64,000 nucleotides of DNA. Origin: Petunia secreta. Taxonomy: Eukaryota; Streptophyta; Magnoliopsida; Solanales; Solanaceae. The notes below the pieces were generated by a model. That model did not search any database. It worked only from the letters and a program-made list of their open reading frames with translations, and had not been told where the DNA came from. The DNA is taken from NCBI GenBank assembly GCA_029990175.1, contig JARKIP010000099.1:1404931-1468930 (forward strand), read 5' to 3'. The stretch's first letter is position 1, and every line of letters begins with the position of its first letter. Shown here one piece after another: positions 33,801-45,726 of this stretch. The translations under genes were made by a program, and so were the position numbers.

Positions 33801-35640
33801 AAATCTTTGCTCGTCCTCGAGCAACTTATACTTTGAACTTAAGAAAAACAACCCACAACGGTGACTTGGGTTTATAGAGACACTTAACAAGTTGCATATG
33901 CACTAATCATACCTTATTCAAACAAAATCCATGCCAAGAGTATTTTAAAAACAATCTAGTGCACAAAATCAACCTCCCAATCCCACATCAACTCCAGACT
34001 CACTCAATAAGTCATGCAAGTACTCACTCTATTCAAGAGGCTAATAAAAGAGCTCGCTTCTCGTAAACCATGTGCCCTCACAATAAAATAAAAAATTAGA
34101 GAAAGAATTCACTCAAGAGAATGATCATGAACAAAAAGTTCACATATAGATGAAATACTCACTCTCATAAAAGAACTCACATGCAACACAAGATGCACCA
34201 TAGGCTTGCCCATAGTGTAGGACTCAACTAATGTCCATCTACTCGGCTAAGATCAATTAGGACTTCTTTTGGTTGTAATATAGGCTATGGGACGGGTAGG
34301 ATATATTTAAGTAATAGTGAGTAACCACCCCAAGCAATTTAATACACCACAATTATTTAAAATATTTTTTCTTCCAAGCAATCTTTCTTTTACCATCACA
34401 GAGTAAACTTTCACCAACTTTTTCTTTAAGCAAAGATAGGAGCTAATAATAGGGACTACTCTCTTTTTTTCAAACTCAATTTTTTTCTCATACTTTAATA
34501 ATTGCACAATATCTCAAGCTTTTGCTCTTTTTTTTTTCTCTTTTCTTTTTCTAGTAAATCCCTCCAAATAGCATCCTCCTAAGCACCTTTTGTCTTCCTC
34601 CAACAACCACAATTTTTCACTTCATTCACTAGCCTTTTAGGCTCATAACACCACAAGTAAAACACACAGGTATTTAGCACAAGAAATAGGAATCCCAACG
34701 GCTATCAAAGAAAAGCTACAGACTCAAAAGGGTTAGCTAGAGTCAAATTTTCACTGGTAAACATCTAATTCTTATGCTTAAAATAAATTGGCTATGAAAG
34801 GAATGCCTATATCACTTCCTAACCGAGCAAACTTCTCATTTTGCTTTGCACACACACCGGGCAAGTTCTAGACATCAAGTATTAAACATGGAGAAAACAA
34901 AACCTCACTCACACATGGCACATAACCTACTAAAAACGGCTCGATTCGCACTCTTAAACAAGGCAAACACAAATAAACTCTCAAGTAAGTCTAAAGTCAA
35001 TATCATGATCACAGACTTCAAATAATACGCTCAACGTTTCTCAAGGCAAAATAGATTATGATAGAATATATGCATGAAGTTCACATACCCAAATCAAGTA
35101 TCTATATTAAACTAGTCAAACTGGAGCCAAGACTCTCCTATCCAATTACTACAGTCTAATTAAAAAAAAATCTACCTATTACTAAGTTCATACTACTTCC
35201 TTTGGAAAAGAACCGATGCACAAAGAAAAACCAAAGGTTTATTATTAACAAAAATAAGAAGAATCCCCTACCCCACACTTAAAATCATGCATTGCCCTAT
35301 GCATTAAAATAAAACTAAGGGTGATAGAGAAACTCCCTGGGGCTCTAAGCCCAAAGAACATCATTGTGAGCTTCCTCGGGGCACGAGGTACTTAGACTTC
35401 CCCGAAGCAGGACATCCTCATCCAATCATATGAGGTTGCAAGCACCCTACAGTTAGACTTCAAACCAGTCAAAACCTGCAAAACAAAGAAACTCACCAAG
35501 TAATATCCTTCAAAAGATAATAACATTTTTTTTTCTTTTTTTTTTTCTTTTTTTTTTTGTTTTACTTATATACAAATACAATCACGGGTTGTCTCCCGGG
35601 GAGCGCCTTATTTAATGTCGTAGCACGACATAACCCAGAG
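33801..35640 (-). other. Non-coding interior of the Athila/Tat-type element
   Basis: AT-rich, no convincing frame, with a long T-rich run at about 35527-35560. Small minus-strand frames such as 34307-34507 carry no recognisable motif. Confidence 0.4.
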
Positions 35641-36482
35641 TTAATATTTTTTCCTCCAACTTGAGCTTATGAATCGCCTCCCCAATTGAAACTCAACTCT
35701 CCGGCTATGCTCTTGGGGTGACACAAGTTCTTGCAAATCAAATATTAAGTATCTCCTTCTGCATGTCGCCACCAACTTAGGAATATCCCCATATTTTTGG
35801 CTATACTCTTGGCCAAGCACCAAATATACCATGTTGTATTCACTGGCCTTCATACAATAATTTTCATCGTGCCTAGATGGCATCACATATTCGAGAGTGT
35901 AAGCATCATACACATCATCCTTCAACTCTTCAATCGACTCAGAAGAATCAACTTCCATGTCCCCTTCTAAAATCAATGTAGAAAAGTGTCTAGAATGCGG
36001 TGCAACCCGCTCACACTTTGATTCGTTACTCACATCCTCTTTCTGACATGACTTAGAGTCAACTATAATTTCAGCTTCAATTTTATTGTCTAACTCTAGT
36101 ACCGCATCATCGGCATCTTCCCACACCATATGGCTAGTTGGTTGGCTTTCAACCCTTGTCTCCTCCAATGGAAATTCATGTTTTAGATCTTCAACTATAG
36201 CCATAATTTCTTCTTCTAATTCCATGTCTTCTTGGTTAGGTTGTTGAATTCTCAATAATGCAACCAATTGATTCATTTGAGCTTCTATGTGGCATAGTTG
36301 TGCTCTCCGTCTGTCCCAAATCTTCTTCAGTCAGCTTCATATTCTTCCTCATCATCCTCCACTTCATCGTACCTACTATTATCATAAGAGAAATAAGTAC
36401 CATCATAATAGGGGCTTGGGGAATAAGACGTATTATCACAACCTTAATGATCACCTAGCCACATGTAATTTCCTGATGCCAT
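35641..36482 (-). pseudogene. Acidic ORF of the non-autonomous element
   Basis: ATG at 36482 starts MASGNYMWLGDH, quickly stopped. The same frame then reads NTSYSPSPYYDGTYFSYD and an acidic stretch, and after a frameshift near 36290 a 211-codon frame (36276-35641) starts MNQLVALLRIQQPNQ and stays acidic to residue about 120. I recognise the type from Athila/Tat-like elements, where it sits between PBS and the gag core, but no capsid homology region or zinc knuckle is visible. Role unknown. Confidence 0.45.
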
Positions 36483-36580
36483 ATTTTTATTATTTTTTAT
36501 AGACTAAATAAATATGTACAGAAACGAAGTTAATTGAACTAACTATTCAGCTATCCTAACAAACTAGAAATACACCGTGT

Positions 36581-36598
36581 TCCCCGGCAGCGGCGCCA
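36581..36598 (-). other. Primer binding site, Athila/Tat type
   Basis: Minus strand TGGCGCCGCTGCCGGGGA, four bases from the LTR end. Confidence 0.8.
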
Positions 36599-36602
36599 AA
36601 AT

Positions 36603-36858
36603 TTATTACGCCCAACTACGCCCTATAAATGGGACTAAGCGGTCGTGGCAAATATAGCTCGGTATTTTAAGCCCCGAGGTCGAATCCTACAGAGAACACG
36701 ACACCTAGCCGTTAATCTAGCTAAATTATCTACTCAACCAACTTCAAGAGTTTATCTTTGTTGATGGTTTATAACTAATACTACTTGACAAGAAAGTAAA
36801 TAACAAGTGAAGAAAGATAGATTTGATTCAAGAGATATGAAGCCTAGGATTGATTTCC
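36603..36858 (-). repeat. 5' LTR fragment of Athila/Tat-type element
   Basis: Matches the start of 32340-33790 (ACGCCCAACTACGCCCTATA and onward) and breaks off after CCTAGGATTGATTTCC. Confidence 0.75.
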
Positions 36859-37599
36859 TGGTGCAAGCTAAACCGGAGTTGAGCTAAACACGAAGAAACG
36901 CAGAAAACAACGAAGTAAAGATAGAAGCAAGACAAATCTTGCTTTGATTCAAAGGAACGTTGAGGAACTCATCTCAAGCTCGATCGAATCAGAAGCAAAA
37001 ATCACCTATACTAAGCAACAATCCTCAAGAAGAACGATGCTTCTTGAAAATTAAATTACCAAGAAGAGAATGTTCAAACGAATACACCGAATGACATAAG
37101 TTCTTTGAAAATTCCCACGTCAGGGTTCGGGCCCCATCAGAGACACTCAAATAGCAACTGCTATATCAATATTCATCAAAAACTAGCTAGTTACAATGAA
37201 ATGGAACAAGGTTTATAAAGGAAATCCTAAGGGTAAACTAGTAAATACGGTCACAAGTGACTAATAAAATCAAACCACGCCGGACTCTATAAGTGAGTGT
37301 TCAGCAGCCTTGACTTCGATGCTCGGTTGCCTGCTCGAACACACTTATCATCGGGCGCTCACTTAACTTCGGACACAAGTGTAGTGTTCAGCGCCAAGGG
37401 TTGGTGTTCGGTCACTTTGTCCACGGGCTCAAATTTGAGGATGTAGCCTTCGGTTCTAGTACTTTGCCACTCTTCCTAAGAACACATGCTTCCTCCCAAC
37501 CAAGCCAACTGAATGTGCATATCATGTAGCAATTTGGCTTGGCTTCATATTATTGGCCTCGGTGGATCATCGAGCTCTTGATCAGCACTTCGGGCTGCA
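36859..37599 (-). repeat. Chromovirus 3' LTR
   Basis: Plus-strand start TGGTGCAAGC, end GGGCTGCA. It begins on the minus strand directly after a GAAGGGGAGGGTGA purine tract (37600-37615). No second copy is in the window; it overlaps the last codons of the pol frame, which end at 37545. Confidence 0.6.
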
Positions 37600-38926
37600 T
37601 CACCCTCCCCTTCTTGAGAAGATTTCGTCCTCGAAATCGCTTCAACATCTGTCCCCGGTGCTTGGCCTACAACACAAGGAGTTAAGTCAGCAACATTGAA
37701 GGTGTTGGACACATTATACTCACCTGGGAGGTCGATCACATAAGCATTGTTGTTGATCTTGCTCATCACTTGAAATGGACCATCCCCTCGAGGTGCCAAC
37801 TTTCCTTTCCTTTGGTTCGGGAATCGCTCTCTTCGGAAGTGAACCCAAACCCAATCTCCCTTCTTCAACTCCAACTTCTTTTGCCCCTTGTTCCTTTTCA
37901 ATGCAACTTTGGCATAAGATTCCTCGAGATTCTTCTTTGTCTTGGCGTGAAACTCGAGCAAAGCTTTGGCTCGGTGAGTACCTTCAAAATCAATAATAAC
38001 ATCTCGAAGAAATGGGGTTAAATCAAGTGGAATTAAAGGGTTAAAACCATACACACATTCGAACGGAGTCATTCCAATCATTCGATGCACAGTTTGATTG
38101 TATGCAAATTTTATTACGGGCAAACGATCAGCCCAGTTTCCAACCTTGCCTTTGGTCATTGCTCAAAGCAAAGATCCCAAGGTTCTGTTCACTACCTCGG
38201 TCTGTCCATCATTCTGAGGATGATGAGACGTCGAGAATAGTAATTTTGTGCCGAGGGCACCCCATAGACATTTCCAAAAAAGACTCAAAAATTTTAAGTC
38301 TCGATCACTCACAATAGTACGAGGCACACCATGCAATTTAAACACATTAGATATAAACAAAGTAGCTACATATTGTGAATCATCACACTTCTTGCAAGGA
38401 ATAAAGTGAGCCATTTTGGAAAAGCGGTCGACTACGACAAAGATGCTATCATGTCCACCCCCCGACCTCGGTAACCCCATAACAAAATCCATAGATATAT
38501 CAACCCACGGTCGATTTGGAACAGGTAATGGAGTATACAAACCATGAGGGTTGGACCTCGATTTATCTTTCTTACAATCTATACAAGCATTGCAAAGCTT
38601 GTCCACATATCTTCGCATTTTTGGCCAATGGAACTGCTCGGTTGAGATGCCAAGAGTTTTGTCGACATCGAAGTATCCCATCAAGCCTCCGGAGTGAGCT
38701 TCTCAGACCAAGAGCACTCTCCACGATGACTCTGGTACATAAACCCTCTCATTCTTGAAGAGGTAGCATCATGCCATTTATATTTCTAAACCCTTCGGCC
38801 ACTCAAGATTGCGTCACGAACGCATTTTAGTTCGGGATCATCTTCGTACATCGACTTGATGCTTTCGAATCCCATGAGCCTCGAGGCGAGTGGTCGCTAA
38901 GGCAAATTTCCTTGATAGCGCTGTTG
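37545..38926 (-). pseudogene. Chromovirus integrase region of pol
   Basis: The region 38684-37545 is one frame broken only by a TGA at 38163. Visible parts: zinc-finger end CNACIDC, catalytic Asp in DISMDFVMGLP, Asp in IVSDRDLKF, Glu in QTEVVNRTL, then GMTPFECVYGFNP and WVHFRRERFP of the C-terminal domain, and LPGEYNVSNTFNVADL, typical of CRM/Reina-like chromoviruses. No chromodomain is recognisable. Between 38926 and 38684 the frame is shifted and contains stops. The upstream RNase H part lies at 45722-45895, beyond the inserted LTR. It would insert cDNA into chromatin in working relatives. Confidence 0.82.
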
Positions 38927-38931
38927 ACACC
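38927..38931. repeat. Target site duplication AGCGC (left)
   Basis: Perfect match to 45722-45726; flanks the TGTTGACACC end. Confidence 0.85.
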
Positions 38932-39448
38932 CAATTTTATCCCGGAGGTTTCAATTAAAAGTCTAATTATTTTAAATTAAAATTAATTTTTTGAAAATTA
39001 AAGGTAATTGATAAATTTCAATTAAAAGTGGCTAAAATTGCAATCCATAGCCTGTTACACCCCGTACGTCTAAATTGACGTATATCATTATAATATCATG
39101 TTAATAATGATTTAAGTGAGTTTAAAGTAATAATATGACCATATATGATGTTTATATGTTGAATATAAAGTTTGGGAAAAATCAGATTTAAGTTGCGGAA
39201 AAACCGACTAAGGAATTGCCTTGTAACGGAGCTTTTTCAGCAATTAATTTCATGTGTTATATGAAGTCTTTTGGGGACATATCATATACCAAATTGAAGG
39301 TCTTGGAGTGTAGTTTCCAACACTTTTAACGGTTTGCTCATATAACTTATAGATAAAAAGATATGAGCGTCAGAAGTCAGACCAGAAAAAGGGACATAAG
39401 CGCAAAAGAGGGCTAGAAATGAAATATTTTTATTATAAAAGAGAAATT

Positions 39449-39464
39449 TCTCTCTCTCTCTCTC
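39449..39464. repeat. (TC)n microsatellite
   Basis: Eight TC units inside the solo LTR. Confidence 0.8.
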
Positions 39465-40864
39465 GACATTTCCAGTAAAACCACGACTTAAACAGACCTT
39501 ACTTCAGTTTTAATCCATATTTTTTTATTTTGAAGAAACAACATCAATTTTGACACGAAACGGAAGACGGATTGCGTCAAAACGCTCTACGCGATTAGGG
39601 TAACATTATGCTACCTTCAATTTCGTCTATAGTTTGAGTTTTAGAATTACTTCATAGCTAAGTAAAGTATCTAAATTCTATTTTATAGCTTGTTTAAGCT
39701 TTAGAAGGTGTGGAATTCAAAGGAAACGAAGTTTAGAAGCGAGAAACATCAAAGGTATGTAAGGCTAAACCTTTCTTTTGGCAAGGCATGTATCTTTTAG
39801 ATTTTGAAGTTTTTATTAGTTTCAAACTTAGTTTTTTTTTGTGAGAAACTTGTATGGTACCAAGGAAACCTTGTATATACTTAATTTGGTACTAAAATCC
39901 AAGGTGAAAGACGTCCAAATCAGAAAGGCAAAACGTTTCAAAATCTGGAAAATTGTTTTGAACTTTGGACAGTTGTTAGTATATTGATCATAACTCCTTA
40001 TACAAAATTGATATTAAGATGATTTAAGAATCTCCAGAATCCTAATACATATATCTACAACTTTCATGAAGACCATGAGGTCTATAACTTTTATCTGCAC
40101 CCTCAAAACTATGATGCAATACAGGACGCTGGTACTGTCTAGAAATTCTGTACATCCGTGGAATTGTTACGCCACTCTCATCTTGTTATCCAGTTAATTT
40201 TTTTATGTTATCAGTTTATCCGGGTATCCATTCCCGTGTATAGTATAGTGCTGGTTCTGTTTTGCGGATCATCCAGTTTCAGTGGAAACTCTGCCGAAAT
40301 TTTTATAAAAATCAAAGAGTTAGACAAATTCTAAGTTTCAGGTTGTGTCTACAATTCCATCCAGAGTTTTCTTATCATTCCTTTGAGTCCATATATATTG
40401 TTGCCACATGTGTTATGCCTCATACATGCTTATGCTTATATTGTGATCATGTTATGTGTGATTTGGAGTCCCCCATAGAGGCTGGACATTGGACACACAG
40501 TCCGGTCGCGTGTGATGCTACCCGTCTGGGGGATACAGCCCCTCTGGTTCAGGCGGGAGTTGAAACACCTAGTGTGACCGGGTGTCATTCACACACTCTG
40601 ACCAGAGAGACTAGATATTATTGGCTGGGGGGATATAGCCCATAACACCCACCAGGTTTGTTATATACGCGTATATAGCCACATTATGCACTGCATGATT
40701 ATACATGAGGCTAGTTCCAGTTTTCAGTTACCTGATTTGGGGGGATACAGCCCATAACGCCAGACAGGTACTAGTTCAGATGTTCAGTTACCTGATTTGG
40801 GGGGATATAGCCCATAACACCAGACAGGTACCAGTTCAGATAACAGTTCAGCTTTAGCTCGGTA

Positions 40865-41095
40865 CCAGTTATCAGTTCTCAGTTATCAGCCACCAGTTCT
40901 TAGCGTCAGTATCAGTTGACAGTTATCAGTTCTCAGTTATCAGCCACCAGTTCTTAGCGTCAGTATCAGTTGACAGTTATCAGTTCTCAGTTATCAACCA
41001 CCAGTTCTTAGCGTCAGTATCAGTTGACAGTTATCAGTTCTCAGTTATCAGCCACCAGTTCTTAGCGTCAGTATCAGTTGACAGTTATCAATTCC
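40865..41095. repeat. 54-bp tandem repeat in solo LTR
   Basis: About four copies of a unit built on CAGTTATCAGTTCTCAGTTA and CCACCAGTTCTTAGCG. A shorter repeat of about 62 bp with GGGGGGATATAGCCCATAAC precedes it (about 40725-40835). Confidence 0.85.
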
Positions 41096-42129
41096 AGTTT
41101 CTAGTAACCAGCTATCAGTCATATTACAGTTATTTATCAGTATAGTTCAGCTCAATCTTCAGTTCCAGATTCAGCTAGACTTCAGTTTATATTCAGATCA
41201 TGTTTAGTACGTTCTTCAGATTTCCAGCTATATTGCTATGCTCCAGCTCATATTTACATATTTATATTCCAGCCTTACAGTTTCATTCAGCTATGATATA
41301 TTATATGCTCATGCCTTACATACTTAGTACATATCGTACTCACGCCCTTTTCTGGGGCGCTGCGTTTCATGCCGCGCAGGTGCAGATAGATCAATGCTTG
41401 GACCACGTTAGTAGGCCATCGATCAGCTATTGGAGTCACTCCGCTTACTCCCGGAGTTACTTATCTTTTGGTATGTATACAGTCAGCCAGTTTGGGTATG
41501 GCGGGGTCTTGTCCCATCCTTTGTATATTCAGTTCAGCACTCTTAGGGGCCTGTAGATATGTCCCTGTGTGGTGCAGTCAGTATGTTATGTATGTCAGCT
41601 TATGTTAGCCTTGTCAGCTATTTGCATTGCATACTCCTTATCAGCTAGGTTTATGCTTATTCTGTTTATCAGTTATAATGGTTAGCATATTATCAGTAGG
41701 ATTAGTGATGATCGACACTTAGTGTTGGTCATCCGCCGCGGCCCTAAGTTGGGTCGTGACATAGCCTTAATTTCAGCTTACCCTTTGCAATCCCTCCATT
41801 TACTTAATTATATTAAAAGGGGCTAAAATCGTTCCTACATTTAACATTAGGCCTAATCTTGCAAAAGCATATATATACAACACCACACATAATTTCCTTC
41901 CCATTTCAGAAAAGCCCCCAAAACCCCAACCTGATTCCTATTTCTCGCGACCCAAATCCCTAATTCCTTGCCCAATTTCCCCAAAATCTCACCACAACCA
42001 GCCAAATCCGCGTCACCCTGGTCCCCCCCCCCCCCCCAACCTTTACCCTCTCTCCAGTACAAGCAAACAATCCAATCGTTCATTACAAATTGAAATTTTA
42101 ATCTGAGCCGTAAATCAACCCTATCGGCA

Positions 42130-42437
42130 TATCCTTGATGACAAGGATGAATTCGGTACAATCCTTAGGGGATTTGACCAAATTCACCCTTGTTCTACAA
42201 GGAAAAGACATCTTTGGGCTTGAATTTAAATGGTTGGAGCCAAAATCTTAAAACCCAAGCTGCTCTTATTTTTTACATTCTTGTTAGGAGCGAGGTCTCA
42301 CCTCATTAGGATGATGTAAGGTATGGTTTGGCCCTCCTTACTTTGTATTGTCCTCTTTGAGGAATTTATTATTTATAAAACTAGTCACTAGGCACCCTGC
42401 CTAGTGATATTCACTTAAAAAAAAAAAAAAAAAAAAA
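42130..42437 (+). mobile_element. Possible poly(A)-tailed retroposon end
   Basis: Ends in 21 A residues (42417-42437) after a sequence with TTTGTATTGTCCTC and an ATTTATTATTTATAAAA signal-like stretch, as at the 3' end of LINEs or SINEs. The left border and target duplication could not be found, so it may be only an A-rich tract of the LTR. A run of 15 C lies upstream at 42023-42037. Confidence 0.3.
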
Positions 42438-43919
42438 CCTAGCTGCGCAAGTATAAAGGTATCTCTTTCTCATTATTTTTAGGGGGTTCTAGGTTTTGAT
42501 AATAGAGAAAACGGCAGCATCTATACATATAAACATTTTCTCTCAGTTTTAAGTAAAAAAGATATACATATAGTGTTACTGTTCCCTATTTTGTTTCGGG
42601 CATTCTTCTCGTGTTATCGCTTCATTATTTGTGTCGTCGCTTTATTATTCTAGTCGTCGACCTTGCTCGCATCGCTTAGTCGAGTCGCGTCTCCCTTCAG
42701 ATCCTAACCTTTTGTTCACTGCTCCAAGAAAGGTAATACTCTCTCCTGTTATATGCATTTTAGCTCTGATTCGTTTAGCTCATAATGTCAAGTATTTTGG
42801 GACTTGTTTATGATGGCTAGGAAGAAGGTGAAAGTCAGTTTCTTGTCATGAATGAAAGTTGTCATTTGAAGATGTTTTATCAAAGTTTCTGGCTTCATTG
42901 TGGATTGGTTTAAAGGAAGTTAGTCAATATCATGAAATTTCTGATCTTTTAAATATTTTATCTAAAGGTTATGTTTTTCCTTAGAAAATTACGAAGCCTG
43001 CTGTAATTTTGGTTAATATGTGCCTGTCATAGTGAGTAAATGAATGCAAAAGGGGATTGCTTTATCTGTCTCTAGCACCCTGTTGTTTCCTGTTTTAGGT
43101 TGAAGGTTTCTCTTTTTAGTTTGGCTCTGTCTGGTTTTCTTGTTGTTTGAAGAAGCTCTGGTTGGAAAATTGTTGGCTTTATAGTTTATAGGAGTTAAGA
43201 TAGTGTATGTGCAGGTGGTTGAGAGAATTCATGGTGCTGGAGTTGTTAGAAGCTGTAGGTGAATTCTGATGCTTGTGAGTTAGCTGGAAGTTGATGGGAG
43301 AATAGGAGTTTAGTATGGATGTTGGAGGCTGGTTACTGGTTTAGAATAGTAGGTTGGTTTTGTGAGATTCAGGGTATCTAGTTCTTGGTGTCTTGCAAAG
43401 TTGCTGCAGAGGTGTGTGGGTTATCTGTTTCTGTGTGTATAGGATCAGTGTATGTGTATGCTTGTCCAGGAGGATATGCAGGTGCTATGAGGGTGTTTCA
43501 GGAGGAGTATTAGAGCAAAGCGAGTGTTGTAGGGTGCTAGGATGCTTTACAGGTGTTAGAGGGTGTTTGAGAATGGTGGTTCTTACCCTTTTGATTTCTG
43601 CAGCAGCTGTGCACATGTGCGGCAACCTGGTATTTGTTCAGGCAGTCCCAGAACTTGTTCAGGGACATGTTCAAGTAAAAAGGAGATGTAGTTCAGGCTT
43701 GTGTGTGTCCCTACGAAGGTGCTGCAGTTTAGGGAATGTAAAGGAGAGGTATGAGGAAGGTTTGGAGCTTTGAGGGTGTCTGTAGCTCAGCGAGGATCCA
43801 AGGGAATAGCTGGTCCTGTGTGGAGAGGCTGTATAGAGGTTGTGTAGGTTTGGAGAGGGTCGGTGAATGTGTGAAGTTGATTTCTTGGAAAGTTGAGGGT
43901 CTGTGAGAGTGTTCAGTGA

Positions 43920-44065
43920 AGGGTTAGGGTGCAGAAGGATGCATATGTGCGTCTGCTTGTGTGTGAATGCATGCCTGTATGTGTGTATGTTTGCTTGCGA
44001 ATGCATGCCTCTGTGTGTGTTGATGTATGTGTGTGACTGCCTGTATGTGTGTGTGTATCTGCTTT
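43920..44065. repeat. TG-rich low-complexity tract
   Basis: Interspersed TGTGTGTATG and GAATGCATGCCT words inside the Tat/Ogre LTR. Antisense His/Thr-rich frames arise from it and are not genes. Confidence 0.6.
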
Positions 44066-44939
44066 GATTGTGCGTGTTCAGAATAGGCATTATGAATGGC
44101 ATAGAATGGGGAAAGTAATTGCATCTTGTAAGATTGTCTTGAAAGTCAATAGTTGATTCATGAGGATTCTTCCTTTTGTGAGTTCTGTATATGATTTGCT
44201 TTCCTATTTCAATCAATTGATGATTCATTTTAGTCCAGCATCATTAAAGACCAGGCAGTATGCATTTCATTAGGGTATTATATCCATTCTAGTCCTAACC
44301 CTTCCAAATTCTGTGTCATGCTCCCTTTGGAACTGCTTATCTATCAAGACCCTGAACCCGGGATATATTTTCCATGTTATAAAGCGAATGCATGTTTGGT
44401 TGAGTTTGGTCTTCATGAGTTGGACACTAAATTATTGAACTAGCTAATTGTTCAATGTCTTCTTACTGCTAACTTAATATGTGTAATTACTTGTTAAGCC
44501 GTTTCTAATTCTACATCTCTTTTATTTTCATTGACATGAACGTTCTTAGGAACGAGTTGAACAAAAACTCACAAATTAGGATGGTATGCATGGGGAAGTT
44601 ATTTGATCCGCTCCACATTTTCGGGACTTGATATCTCCGAGAGTGTAAAAGAAAAGAAAAATGAAAACCTTGTGAAATACAGGGCTTGTATTGAGCTTGC
44701 TACCCGGGTTCGACCTTCTAAACTCCTCCTCTCTTGTCCCCTTTAGAAAAACATGTCTTAGGATCCCTGTAAACCGGACTAGGACTTTGCATGCTAGAAG
44801 CTTGGTAGGATAGCCGCTCTATTAAAGTTATTATCATATCGCATGTTTAGAATTGCTTAGGCAATTGCTTATCCCGTTTCTTTGGGACGCGCCAACTAAT
44901 TTAAGGCAATAGAAACCTCTCGTCGATTATTAAGTGTAA

Positions 44940-45430
44940 AAGAATCAAAATTTATTTGAATTATACAATCTTCATCTATTATTTATATTTTAATTAATTA
45001 TTTATCTATCCATCATTTATTATTTACTTATTTGTTTATACATTAATTAAATTAATTAAGTGGTATTTATTATAATTTGTTTGGTTAATCAATTTAGTTA
45101 TTTAATTTTAACTAATCAATTATTATCCATTATTCCTTATCTAATTTAATTTATATAAATATTTAATTATTTAATTAAGTTATTATCTATTTATTATTTT
45201 TATATCCAATCAATTAACTAATCAATTATTATTATTTATCTAATTATTTATTTTATTCGTTTACTTAATTTTATTTAGCCCTTATTTATTTAATTAACTA
45301 ATCAATCAACTATATTTTTTAAATTATCCATTTAATTAATCTTAAGTTTGGTCATTTATTTATCTAAGTATCCAAATAATTAAAATCATCTTATTTCTAT
45401 TTTCCTCATTTAAAATTAATCCAATATTTA
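44940..45430. repeat. AT-rich tract
   Basis: About 490 bp of repeated TTAATTAATTA and TTATTTAT-like words, almost without G or C, within the Tat/Ogre LTR. Confidence 0.7.
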
Positions 45431-45721
45431 TTATCCCTAACAAATTCGTGAAAACTGCCGGATTAACCGCTTTTAGCGGTTTTTCGAAAGTGCTCCTGCA
45501 AGGGACCTTCTTTCGAATTTAATAGAACCACTTACCTAAGAATCTCTGATTTTAATAATTTCCTTTTAAGTAAGGGAATAATTGCAATCTTTAATTAACA
45601 TTGGTTCCTAATAATCCTTAAATTAGGTGGCGACTCCAAAGAAGCCCTTTGGAGTCTCCATTTTATTAAAGTCAAATCCCAATGCATACTTGTGTGTGCA
45701 TTTTTTTGGGAGGGTTCAACA

Positions 45722-45726
45722 AGCGC
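45722..45726. repeat. Target site duplication AGCGC (right)
   Basis: Partner of 38927-38931. Confidence 0.85.

Larger units (their letters stand above)
32340..36858 (-). mobile_element. Athila/Tat-type non-autonomous LTR retrotransposon, 5' LTR interrupted
   Basis: On the minus strand: partial 5' LTR (36603-36858), PBS (36581-36598), acidic ORF (36482-35641), a tail containing a CGACATTAAATAAGGCGCT signature near 35600, a long non-coding stretch, PPT (33791-33800) and 3' LTR (32340-33790). No RT or integrase is visible. The 5' LTR stops abruptly at 36858, where chromovirus LTR sequence begins. The GGCGCCGCTGCCGGGGA primer site and CTCGAGGACGAGCAA before the PPT are typical of Athila/Tat gypsy elements. 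Confidence 0.7.
39053..41761 (+). mobile_element. Solo LTR, 2.7 kb, with perfect 5-bp target duplication
   Basis: Ends TGTTACACCCCG and GGGTCGTGACA, flanked by TAGCC at 39048-39052 and 41762-41766. The end sequences resemble Tekay/Del-type chromovirus LTRs. It lies wholly inside the Tat/Ogre LTR, so it is the youngest insertion of this stack. Frames read in it (for instance 40262-40645) are not convincing genes. Confidence 0.85.
38932..45721 (+). mobile_element. Tat/Ogre-type solo LTR, itself interrupted
   Basis: Ends TGTTGACACC and GGTTCAACA are flanked by AGCGC on both sides. Subtracting the nested 39053-41761 element leaves about 4.1 kb. It contains a promoter-like ATATATATACAA near 41870, a TG-rich block, an extremely AT-rich tract (44940-45430) and GGTGGCGACTCC near 45628, a motif I associate with Tat/Ogre LTR/PBS regions. 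No coding region is present. It sits within the ADALSR motif of a chromovirus RNase H. A solo LTR formed by recombination is the simplest reading. Confidence 0.72.

Noticed and set aside
36640..36700. Box-B-like GGTCGAATCC as a tRNA gene
   Set aside because: No matching A box or cloverleaf; it is LTR sequence that is also present at 32417.
43393..43773. Cys-rich 126-codon plus-strand ORF, secreted-peptide-like
   Set aside because: It sits wholly inside the LTR between its target duplications; the composition reflects G/T-rich DNA.
43671..44228. 185-codon His/Thr-rich minus-strand ORF
   Set aside because: Arises from the TG-rich tract of the Tat/Ogre LTR and has no recognisable domain.
45610..45670. 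GGTGGCGACTCC as a functional primer site marking a 5' LTR border
   Set aside because: The perfect AGCGC duplication places the element end about 80 bp further on, and chromovirus sequence follows directly with no Tat interior.
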